Shown here: piece after piece, positions 1 through 5,862 of the stretch
How the letters are laid out: every line of letters begins with the position of its first letter
How positions within the stretch are numbered: the stretch's first letter is position 1
Assembly: GCA_051953655.1 (NCBI GenBank)
Contig: JBQCIO010000206.1
Span: 1 to 7,947, forward strand
Direction of reading: 5' to 3'
Origin: JBQCHF01 sp051953655
GTDB taxonomy: Bacteria; Actinomycetota; Actinomycetes; Motilibacterales; Motilibacteraceae
Length of the DNA: 7,947 bases
The notes under the pieces: generated by a model
Database searches by the model: none
What the model saw: only the letters and a program-made list of their open reading frames with translations
Told to the model about the DNA's origin: nothing
Program-made: the position numbers and the translations under genes

Positions 1-30
1 GGGGCCCGGGACACCCTTGGGGCCAGGGGG

Positions 31-70
31 GGGGCCCCCTGACCCGCCGCGGGGCGGGTCCGGGGTCCCC
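31..70 (-). terminator. Hairpin terminator after the riboflavin operon
   Basis: A long inverted repeat starts 8 bp past the ribH stop codon. Its core stem, 41-48 with 53-60, is 8 perfect bp around a GCGG loop. It extends outwards through 36-39 with 62-65 and 31-34 with 67-70, separated by two single mismatches, giving 16 paired positions. No T-tract follows on the minus strand; the sequence there is C-rich. Stem-loops without a U-tract are common as putative terminators in high-GC actinobacteria, so the end of the rib transcript is the likeliest role, but termination itself is inferred. The hairpin is symmetric and could also serve a plus-strand transcript. Confidence 0.6.
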
Positions 71-78
71 TCACGTGA

Positions 79-558
79 TCAGCCCCTCCCCAGCTCCCGC
101 AGCGCGACGGCGGTGGCCAGCGCCGCCAGCGCGGCCTCCTCGCCCTTGTCCTCGCGCGAGCCGGGCAGGCCGGCGCGGTCGCGGGCCTGGGCGTCGTTGT
201 CGCAGGTGAGCACGCCGAAGCCCACCGGCGTCCCGGTCTGGACGGCCACCTGGGTCAGGCCCTGGGTGGCGGCGTCGCAGACGTACTCGAAGTGCGGGGT
301 GCCACCGCGGATGACCACACCGAGAGCGACGACGGCGTCGTAGCCGAGGTCGGCCAGCCGCCTGGCGGCCACCGGCAGCTCGAACGTGCCGGGCACGCGG
401 ACGACCGTCGGCTCGGCCACCCCGCACCGCTCCAGCGCCCGCAGCGCCCCGGCCAGCAGGCCGTCCATCACCTCGGTGTGCCACTGCGCGGCGACGACGC
501 CGACCCGCAGGTCCGCCGCCCCCTCCACGGTGATGCTCGGTGCTCCGGCCCCGCTCAT
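79..558 (-). CDS. ribH: 6,7-dimethyl-8-ribityllumazine synthase (RibH)
   Basis: This enzyme condenses 5-amino-6-ribitylaminouracil with 3,4-dihydroxy-2-butanone 4-phosphate to give 6,7-dimethyl-8-ribityllumazine, the penultimate step of riboflavin synthesis, in the cytosol. The product is 159 aa, normal for the family. Family blocks appear in order: the N-terminal strand with W26 in VVAAQWH; VPGTFELPVAA (about 55-65) for substrate binding; the ALGVVIRGGTPHFEYV block (about 78-93) with the likely catalytic H89; GFGVLTCDN; and near the C-terminus REDKGEEAA, equivalent to the usual NKG.EAA. The ATG start overlaps the ribBA stop by 4 bp (ATGA), and a GGGGAG Shine-Dalgarno lies 6 nt upstream inside ribBA. 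It is the last gene of the operon. Members of this family form pentamers or 60-mer capsids; the sequence does not show which applies here. Confidence 0.97.
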   Translation of the reverse strand: MSGAGAPSITVEGAADLRVGVVAAQWHTEVMDGLLAGALRALERCGVAEPTVVRVPGTFELPVAARRLADLGYDAVVALGVVIRGGTPHFEYVCDAATQGLTQVAVQTGTPVGFGVLTCDNDAQARDRAGLPGSREDKGEEAALAALATAVALRELGRG

Positions 559-1892
559 GTGCTGCTCCCCTCGACGACGTCGGTCCGCGCTGCCCCAGGT
601 GCTGGCGTGCCCGCTGCGCTGGGCGCCGTGGGCGCTCCCGGCACGTCGGGCAGCTCCGGCAGGCCGGGAAGATCGTGGCCCATCCGGTCCCGCTTGGTGC
701 GCAGGTAGCGCAGGTTCCACGGCGTCGGCGTGGTGGGCAGCGGCACCCGGCCCACCACCTCCAGCCCGTAGCCCTCCAGCCCGGCCCGCTTGGTCGGGTT
801 GTTGGTGAGCAGCCGCATCCGGCGCACCCCGAGGTCGGCCAGGATCTGCGCGCCGGTGCCGTAGTCGCGGGCGTCGGCGGGCAGGCCGAGCTCGAGGTTG
901 GCGTCCACGGTGTCGGCCCCGGAGTCCTGGAGCTGGTAGGCCTGCAGCTTGTGCACCAGGCCGATCCCGCGGCCCTCGTGCCCGCGCATGTAGAGCACGA
1001 CCCCCCGGCCCTCGGCCGCCACCGCGGCGAGCGCGGCGTGCAGCTGCGGGCCGCAGTCGCAGCGCAACGAGCCGAAGACGTCGCCGGTGAGGCACTCGGA
1101 GTGCACCCGCACCAGCACGCCGTTCGGGTCGGTGTCCTCGTCGCCGCCTGCGACGTCACCCAGCACGAGCGCGACGTGCTCGACGTCGTCCAGCGTGGAG
1201 CGGTAGCCCACCGCGCGGAACATGCCGTGCTCGGTGGGCAGCTGGGTCTCCGCCTCCCGGCGCACCTGCCGCTCGGTGCGCCGGCGGTGCTGGATGAGGT
1301 CGGCGATCGAGACCATCGCCAGCCCGTGCTCGTCGGCGAACGCGCGGCACTGCGGCGCGCGCATCATCGACCCGTCCTCGTTGACCAGCTCGCACAGCGC
1401 ACCGGCGGGGTTCAGCCCGGCCAGCCGGGCGAGGTCGACCGCGGCCTCGGTGTGCCCCGGGCGGCGCAGCACCCCGCCCTCCTTGGCCCGCAGCGGCACC
1501 ACGTGCCCCGGCCGGCTCAGCTCGTAGGGCTCGGTGGCGGAGTCGCACAGGACGCGGATCGTGCGGGCGCGGTCGGCGGCGCTGATGCCGGTGGTGGTGC
1601 CGTGCCGGGCGTCCACGGTGACGGCGTAGGCGGTGCCTTTCCTGTCCTCGTTGACGTATGTCATCGGCGGCAGCCCGAGCCGGTCGAGCTCCCTGCCCTC
1701 CATCGCCACGCACACGAACCCGGAGGTGTGCCGGATCATGAACCCGACCAGCTCGGGGGTGGCGCGCTGCGCGGCGAAGATGAGGTCGCCCTCGTTCTCG
1801 CGGTCCTCGTCGTCGACGACCACGACCGCCCGGCCGGCGGCGACCTCCGCGATCGCCCGCTCGACCGGGTCGAGCACGACGCCTGTGCTCAC
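555..1892 (-). CDS. ribBA: Bifunctional DHBP synthase / GTP cyclohydrolase II (RibBA)
   Basis: A 445-aa fusion of the two entry enzymes of riboflavin synthesis. The N-terminal half (about 1-203) is 3,4-dihydroxy-2-butanone-4-phosphate synthase, which acts on ribulose 5-phosphate. It shows the acidic metal/substrate loop DDEDRENEGDL (27-37), HTSGFVC (55-61), RPGHVVPLRAKEGGV (127-141) and RRPGHTEAAVDLARLAGL (143-160). The C-terminal half (about 210-407) is GTP cyclohydrolase II. It has the zinc-binding cysteines C267, C278 and C280 in C-x10-C-D-C, MRGHEGRGIGL (302-312), and RLLTNNPTK near the end. The last ~38 residues (408-445) are a Pro/Ala-rich tail beyond the catalytic core. The start is GTG, overlapping the ribM stop by 4 bp (GTGA), with GAGG 7 nt upstream. 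Both catalytic halves look intact, unlike some RibBA fusions in which one half has lost activity. Confidence 0.97.
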   Translation of the reverse strand: MSTGVVLDPVERAIAEVAAGRAVVVVDDEDRENEGDLIFAAQRATPELVGFMIRHTSGFVCVAMEGRELDRLGLPPMTYVNEDRKGTAYAVTVDARHGTTTGISAADRARTIRVLCDSATEPYELSRPGHVVPLRAKEGGVLRRPGHTEAAVDLARLAGLNPAGALCELVNEDGSMMRAPQCRAFADEHGLAMVSIADLIQHRRRTERQVRREAETQLPTEHGMFRAVGYRSTLDDVEHVALVLGDVAGGDEDTDPNGVLVRVHSECLTGDVFGSLRCDCGPQLHAALAAVAAEGRGVVLYMRGHEGRGIGLVHKLQAYQLQDSGADTVDANLELGLPADARDYGTGAQILADLGVRRMRLLTNNPTKRAGLEGYGLEVVGRVPLPTTPTPWNLRYLRTKRDRMGHDLPGLPELPDVPGAPTAPSAAGTPAPGAARTDVVEGSST

Positions 1893-2602
1893 GCGGGGAC
1901 CTCGTCCGGGCGCGGCGGCGCGGTGAGGCGCGCCACCGTCTCGGTGCGGGAGAGCCGCAGCCAGGCGACGAAGCCCCAGATCACGAACACCGCGTAGACG
2001 CCGTAGAGGACGGCCGACGGGTAAAATGTGAAGTGGATGAGCTCAGGCACGCCGATGAGGTCGACGGCGATCCAGCACAGCCAGAAGTCGACCCAGCCGC
2101 GGCCCATCGCGTAGGTGGCCAGCATCGAGCCGACGAAGATCCAGGAGTCGGCCCAGTAGTACCACCAGGGGGCGGGGAAGCCCGCCCCGATGGTCTTGAA
2201 CAGCAGGGCGCAGACCACGACGCCGGCGATCGCCGCCGGCAGGTAGACGGCACGCTCCCGCGCGGTCGCCCACCGCGGCACCACCGCGACCGCGCCGGCC
2301 CCGGCCCGCTGGTTGGCCCGCCACCGCGCCCAGCCGTAGATCGACACGACGACGAAGAAGATCTGCCGTCCCGCCTGCCCGTAGAGCGGTCCGCCGCCGT
2401 GGTCGGAACCGGCCGCGGTGAAGACGAACACGGTGAACAGCAGCACGTTGCCGACGATGCCGACCGGCCAGGCCCAGATCCGCCGGCGCATGCCACCGAT
2501 GGCCGAGGCCAGTCCGAAGGCGTTGCCGAGGATCTCGCGCCAGGTGATGTCGTGACCGGCGATGGTCAGGTGCGCGTCGTACAGCTCGGTGAAAACGCTC
2601 AC
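1889..2602 (-). CDS. ribM: PnuC-family transporter, probable riboflavin importer RibM
   Basis: A 237-aa integral membrane protein of the PnuC family. Hydrophobic segments lie at about 24-37, 43-63, 79-92, 119-135, 152-166, 170-187 and 196-215, fitting about seven helices. PnuC-like aromatic blocks are visible: WPVGIVGN (45-52), QIFFVVVSIYGW (80-91), WYYWADSW (147-154), and the C-terminal WLCWIAVDLIGV and AVLYGVYAVF runs. Classical PnuC carries nicotinamide riboside. PnuC homologues inside rib operons (RibM of Corynebacterium glutamicum and Streptomyces davaonensis) carry riboflavin. Because this gene sits between ribE and ribBA under an FMN riboswitch, riboflavin is the most likely substrate, but that is inferred from context. 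The start is GTG, overlapping the ribE stop by 4 bp, with AAGGA 6 nt upstream. The open frame continues far upstream of this start, but that extension overlaps ribE and ribD and is not real. Confidence 0.9.
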   Translation of the reverse strand: MSVFTELYDAHLTIAGHDITWREILGNAFGLASAIGGMRRRIWAWPVGIVGNVLLFTVFVFTAAGSDHGGGPLYGQAGRQIFFVVVSIYGWARWRANQRAGAGAVAVVPRWATARERAVYLPAAIAGVVVCALLFKTIGAGFPAPWWYYWADSWIFVGSMLATYAMGRGWVDFWLCWIAVDLIGVPELIHFTFYPSAVLYGVYAVFVIWGFVAWLRLSRTETVARLTAPPRPDEVPA

Positions 2603-3222
2603 GAGGGGTCCTTCGGGGAGGGGGCGGACGGGCCGCCGTTGATGAGCTTCTCGACGTACTTCGCCAGCACGTCGACCTCGAGGTTGACGTGCTCCCCCGG
2701 TTGCTTCCGGCCCAGCGTGGTGAGGGCGAGCGTGGTGGGGATCAGGCTGACGGTGAAGGACTCCTCGTCCACCGAGGCCACGGTGAGCGAGACGCCGTCC
2801 ACCGTGATCGAGCCCTTCTCCACCACGTAACGGTTGAGCTGCTGCGGCAACGAGACGCGAACCAGCTCCCAGTGCTCGGCCGGCGCGCGCGACAGGATCC
2901 GGCCGGTGCCGTCGACGTGGCCCTGCACGACATGACCACCGAACCGGCCGTCCGCGGCGAGCGCCCGCTCCAGGTTGACCGGGGCGCCCGGGACCAGCTC
3001 GCCCAGGCTGGAGCGGCTGAGCGTCTCCTTCATGACGTCGGCGGCGAACGCGCCGTCCTCGACGTCGACGACGGTGAGGCACACCCCGTTGACGCAGATC
3101 GAGTCGCCGTGCGCCGCGTCGCTGGTGACGAGCTCGCCGCGCAGGGTGAGCCGTGCGCTGTCGTCGGTGAGCGGGTCGATCGCCACCACCTCGCCGAGCT
3201 CCTCGACGATCCCGGTGAACAT
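2599..3222 (-). CDS. ribE: Riboflavin synthase, alpha chain (RibE)
   Basis: Dismutates two 6,7-dimethyl-8-ribityllumazine molecules to riboflavin and 5-amino-6-ribitylaminouracil, the last step of the pathway. It is 207 aa with the typical duplicated lumazine-binding barrel. Repeat 1 (about 1-90) opens with MFTGIVEELGEV and contains DSICVNGVCLTVVDV. Repeat 2 (about 95-190) opens with GGHVVQGHVDGTG and contains the matching GSITVDGVSLTVASV. MFTGIVEE is the near-invariant N-terminus, which fixes the ATG start at 3222. The ribD stop and this start overlap by one base (TGATG). Only a weak Shine-Dalgarno is visible, so ribosomes finishing ribD probably re-initiate here. The enzyme is known as a trimer in other bacteria. 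The symbol ribC is used for the same enzyme in some species. Confidence 0.97.
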   Translation of the reverse strand: MFTGIVEELGEVVAIDPLTDDSARLTLRGELVTSDAAHGDSICVNGVCLTVVDVEDGAFAADVMKETLSRSSLGELVPGAPVNLERALAADGRFGGHVVQGHVDGTGRILSRAPAEHWELVRVSLPQQLNRYVVEKGSITVDGVSLTVASVDEESFTVSLIPTTLALTTLGRKQPGEHVNLEVDVLAKYVEKLINGGPSAPSPKDPS

Positions 3223-4319
3223 CAGGTCCGCACCGCCTTGCTGGACATGTTCCTCCTACTGCTCGTAGGTATCCGTGCCGTGAACCGCACGTCGGGGCCG
3301 ACGCGCGTGACGTCGTCGAGCTCGAGCCGGAGCGCGTCGGCGATAGTGCCGATGCCGGCGTCGGCCAGCGCGGCAGGTCCGGCGCCGAGCAGCGCCGGGG
3401 CGACGTAGCCGACGACCCGGTCGACCAGCCCGGCGCGGAGCATGGCGCCGGCCAGGGTCGGGCCGCCCTCGAGGAGCACGGACTGCACACCCCGCTGGTG
3501 CAGCGATGCCGCAAGGGCGGTCAGGTCGACCCGCCCGTCCGCGCCGCGGCCCAGCTCGACGGCCGTCGCCACCCAGGTGGGGGCGGCGTCGTCGCGCACC
3601 CGGGCGTCCAGCGGGGTTCGCCCCTCGGTGTCCACGACGACCCGCAGCGGCTGCGGACCGGCCGGGGCGCCCGCGGCGTCGCGGACGGTGAGCTGCGGGT
3701 CGTCGGCCAGCACGGTGCCGACACCGGCCACGACGGCGTCGACCTCGCCGCGCAGCCGGTGCACGTCGGCTCGCGCCTGCGCGGACGTGATCCAGCGGCT
3801 GGTGCCGTCGGCGGCGGCCGAGCGGCCGTCGAGGGTGGCGGCGAACTTCCAGGTGGTCCAGGGCCGTTGCTCGCGCACGCCGGTCAGCCAGCGGGCGTTC
3901 CCCTGGGCCGCCTCGTCCTCGAGCACGCCCCCGACGACGTCGACGCCGGCCGCCGCCAGCGCCTGCGCACCGCCTCCGGCTTGCGCGGTGGGGTCGGCCA
4001 CGGCGTAGACGACCCGGGCGATCCCGGCGTCGAGCAGGGCTCGGGTGCAGGGGCCGGTGCGGCCGGTGTGGGCGCACGGCTCGAGGGTGACCACCGCGGT
4101 GCCGCCGCGGGCGCGGGAGCCGGCGGCGGTCAGCGCCACCACCTCCGCGTGCGGCCCACCGGCACGCTCGTGCCAGCCCTCCCCCGCGACCTGCCCGGCG
4201 GCGTCGAGCACGACGCAGCCGACCTCGGGGTTGGGGCGGGTGGCGGGGCCGCCGCGGGAGGCGAGCTCGACGGCGCGGCGCATCGCGCGCAGTTCTGCGT
4301 GGTTCGCGTGCTCGTCCAC
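3222..4319 (-). CDS. ribD: Bifunctional riboflavin-specific deaminase/reductase (RibD)
   Basis: Carries out two successive steps on the pyrimidine made from GTP: hydrolytic deamination of the ring and NADPH-dependent reduction of the ribose side chain. It is 365 aa, the usual length. The N-terminal CMP/dCMP-deaminase fold (about 1-145) carries the zinc site HAE (H57, with catalytic E59) and EPCAHTGRTGPC (C82 and C91). The C-terminal reductase (about 150-355) begins with RPWTTWKFAATLDGR and has SRWITSAQARADVHRLR, AVVAGVGTVLADDPQLTVR, RVVVDTEGRTPLDAR and LLEGGPTLAGAML. I chose the GTG start at 4319 because a GGAGGGAGG Shine-Dalgarno ends 4 nt upstream (its first GGAGG is 8 nt away) and MDEHANHAELRAMRRAVELA is a normal RibD N-terminus. 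It is the first gene of the operon, about 155 nt after an FMN riboswitch. The symbol ribG is also used. Confidence 0.97.
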   Translation of the reverse strand: MDEHANHAELRAMRRAVELASRGGPATRPNPEVGCVVLDAAGQVAGEGWHERAGGPHAEVVALTAAGSRARGGTAVVTLEPCAHTGRTGPCTRALLDAGIARVVYAVADPTAQAGGGAQALAAAGVDVVGGVLEDEAAQGNARWLTGVREQRPWTTWKFAATLDGRSAAADGTSRWITSAQARADVHRLRGEVDAVVAGVGTVLADDPQLTVRDAAGAPAGPQPLRVVVDTEGRTPLDARVRDDAAPTWVATAVELGRGADGRVDLTALAASLHQRGVQSVLLEGGPTLAGAMLRAGLVDRVVGYVAPALLGAGPAALADAGIGTIADALRLELDDVTRVGPDVRFTARIPTSSRRNMSSKAVRT

Positions 4320-4474
4320 CGTGCCTCCCTCCGCCTCGTCGTCCGTTCGCGGACGCGGGCCCCGGAGGGGGCGTGCTGGGAGGTAGGACGCGCCGACGGC
4401 GCACAGGTCGCCGACCGGTGGCGACCGTGAACGCAGTCACGGCAGCCACCGCCGACGGCCGGGGCCGTCGAGCG
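4320..4474 (-). promoter_or_regulatory. Leader between FMN aptamer and ribD, with possible Shine-Dalgarno sequester
   Basis: This 155-nt non-coding stretch is the likely expression platform of the riboswitch. It holds the ribD Shine-Dalgarno GGAGGGAGG (4332-4324 on the minus strand). A perfect 6-bp hairpin, 4340-4345 with 4350-4355, lies just upstream. CCCTCCG (4369-4363) is complementary to CGGAGGG (4333-4327), which covers part of the Shine-Dalgarno and encloses that hairpin. CCTCCC (4383-4378) can pair with GGGAGG (4329-4324) of the Shine-Dalgarno, and CCTCCCA (4383-4377) can instead pair with TGGGAGG (4490-4484) inside the aptamer. There is no run of T to suggest transcription attenuation, so control at translation initiation is favoured, as proposed for actinobacterial RFN elements. 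The folds come from complementarity read by eye, not computed. Confidence 0.5.
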
Positions 4475-4603
4475 CGCGTGCTGCCTCCCATCCGGACTTT
4501 CACCGTCGGTCCCGGAGTTCCACCGGGTCCACCGGCCGATGGCTTCGGCCGGGTCGCGGACTGTCACCGCCGGTTCGGAATTGCACCGACCCCGGAGCAC
4601 GCG
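4475..4603 (-). promoter_or_regulatory. FMN riboswitch (RFN element)
   Basis: A complete flavin mononucleotide aptamer, read on the minus strand. The closing helix P1 is 8 perfect bp: CGCGTGCT (4603-4596) with AGCACGCG (4482-4475). The conserved RFN blocks follow in order: GGGGTCGGTG, AATTCCGAACCGGCGGT, GACAGTCCGCGACCC, a variable stem CCGGCCGA/TCGGCCGG, GGTGGA, CCGGTGGAACTCCGGGACC, GACGGTGAAAGTCC and GGATGGGAGG. These match the Bacillus and actinobacterial consensus closely, so identification is secure without an alignment. It lies upstream of ribD and, by the known behaviour of the class, should turn the operon down when FMN is plentiful. The 3' block TGGGAGG is itself complementary to a segment of the leader, a possible switching contact. 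Confidence 0.95.
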
Positions 4604-4609
4604 TTGCTG

Positions 4610-4624
4610 ACTGTCGCCGACAGT
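4610..4624. repeat. Short perfect dyad in the divergent ribD / glycosylase gap
   Basis: ACTGTC (4610-4615) and GACAGT (4619-4624) form a perfect 6-bp inverted repeat around GCC, 6 bp outside the riboswitch P1 helix. The rest of the 4604-4739 gap between the divergent units is GC-rich, with no convincing -35/-10 pair on either strand, so the rib promoter cannot be placed. The dyad could be an operator or a hairpin at the very 5' end of the rib leader RNA. I do not recognise it as the binding site of a known regulator, and a 6-bp arm can occur by chance. Confidence 0.35.
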
Positions 4625-4739
4625 CTTGCACGTGGCGGTGATCCCGAGCGCGCGGGTCCCCGTGCGGAGCGGCTGTCGGGAGCCGGTGCGACGGTGTCCC
4701 CAGCGGGCGCCCCCGGAGCGCCCGGCACCAGGGGGTCAC

Positions 4740-5840
4740 ATGGTCGCCGCTCCCACCCGTGCGGTCACCGCGCACGAGGTGGCCTTGCTGCGCCTGGTGG
4801 CCCAGCGGATCGCCGGGCCCCGGCCGCCCGACGCAGCGGCCGCCGTGCACCGGCTGGGCGCCATGCAGGGACAGGACTACGCCGGGGCCCTGAGCTCGGT
4901 CGCGCTGCGGACGCGGGAACGGACCCGGGCCGGCGTCGAGGCGGCGCTGGACCGCGGCGAGCTGGTCCGCTCCTGGCCGATGCGCGGGACCCTTCACCTG
5001 GTCGCGGCCGAGGACCTGTTCTGGCTGACCCGGCTGTGCGCGGGCCGGGTGGAGAGCGCGGCGGCCAAGCGGCAGGCCGAGCTCGGACTGCGGCCCGCGG
5101 ACCTCGAGCGGGCCGGCGAGCTCGCGCTCCACGCGCTGGGCGGCGGCGGGCGGATGGCGCGCGCCGACCTGCTCGCGGTCTTCGACGCCGGCGGCGTGGC
5201 CACGGACGGCCAGCGCGGCTACCACCTGCTCGCGCACCTCGCCCGCACGGGCGTGCTGTGCCTCGGCCCGACCGACGGCCGGCAGCAGCTGTTCGTGCTG
5301 GCCGAGGAGTGGGTCGAGCGGGTCGAGGCGCCGCGCGAGCCGGCGGGCGAGGAGGCGCTCGCCGAGCTGGCGCTGCGGTTCTTCCACGGCCACGGGCCGG
5401 CCACGGTGGCCGACCTCGCCCGCTGGTCCGGGCTCACGCTCACCGCGGCGCGGGCGGGGCTGGCCGCCGTCCGCGAGCGGCTGACGTCGGTGGTCCTGGA
5501 CGACGTCGAGCACTGGCTCGATCCCGCCGTCCCGGACCTGCTGGCCGAGGTCCGCGCCGAGGCGCGCGGGTTGTTCCTGCTGCCGGGCTTCGACGAGTTC
5601 CTCCTCGGCTACGCCGACCGCAGCGCCGTCCTGGACCCGGCCTTCGCCGAGCGCATCGCCCCCGGAGGCAACGGGATGTTCCGGCCGACGGTGGTCCACG
5701 ACGGGCAGGTCGTGGGCACCTGGCGGTGGGCGCGCGGGAGCGGTGAGGTGGAGGTGGAGCACTTCGGCGAGCCGGGCCAGAAGGTGGTCCGGGAGCGGCT
5801 GCGGGCCGTGCGGGCCAGGGCCGCCGTGCTCCCCCGCTAG
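4740..5840 (+). CDS. Winged-helix DNA glycosylase family protein (AlkZ/YcaQ-like, HTH_42)
   Basis: A 366-aa protein with the hallmarks of the HTH_42 (formerly DUF1006) family, whose studied members AlkZ (Streptomyces sahachiroi) and YcaQ/AlkX (E. coli) excise alkylated or cross-linked bases from DNA. Near the N-terminus, AMQGQDY carries Q43-G-Q45 at the place of the catalytic Q-x-Q (AlkZ) or Q-x-D (YcaQ) motif. SWPMRGTLHLV (78-88) is the strongly conserved family block, and the C-terminus has LLPGFDEFLLGYADR, then NGMFRPTVV and GQVVGTWRW. The middle is Ala/Leu/Arg-rich and fits winged-helix repeats. The length is typical. The ATG at 4740 was preferred over an in-frame ATG at 4626 because an AGGGGG lies just upstream and homology begins here. 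It is divergent from the rib operon and is followed 22 bp later by a DUF1330 gene. Family membership is clear; glycosylase activity is inferred. Confidence 0.88.
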   Translation: MVAAPTRAVTAHEVALLRLVAQRIAGPRPPDAAAAVHRLGAMQGQDYAGALSSVALRTRERTRAGVEAALDRGELVRSWPMRGTLHLVAAEDLFWLTRLCAGRVESAAAKRQAELGLRPADLERAGELALHALGGGGRMARADLLAVFDAGGVATDGQRGYHLLAHLARTGVLCLGPTDGRQQLFVLAEEWVERVEAPREPAGEEALAELALRFFHGHGPATVADLARWSGLTLTAARAGLAAVRERLTSVVLDDVEHWLDPAVPDLLAEVRAEARGLFLLPGFDEFLLGYADRSAVLDPAFAERIAPGGNGMFRPTVVHDGQVVGTWRWARGSGEVEVEHFGEPGQKVVRERLRAVRARAAVLPR

Positions 5841-5862
5841 GGACGGACCTAGGGTTCCGCGC

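Noticed and set aside
540..1997. Long plus-strand open frame (485 codons) opposite ribH/ribBA/ribM
   Set aside because: It is the antisense shadow of genes with clear family motifs. The translation is a low-complexity Ala/Gly/Arg/His product, as GC-rich third positions give, with no ribosome-binding site.
3256..4503. Minus-strand open frame of 415 codons over ribD and its leader
   Set aside because: A different frame of the same DNA as ribD. The product is almost entirely Arg/Ala/Gly/Pro and runs into the riboswitch aptamer.
4604..4680. PafBC-type DNA-damage promoter motif near the glycosylase gene
   Set aside because: CTGTCGG words resemble part of TTGTCRGTG, but they do not match it in full and are not followed by a TANNNT box at the required spacing.
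4626..4739. N-terminal extension of the glycosylase gene from the in-frame ATG at 4626
   Set aside because: It would add 38 residues of Arg/Pro-rich sequence with no family similarity. The ATG at 4740 has an upstream G-rich Shine-Dalgarno and puts the conserved start at the usual distance.
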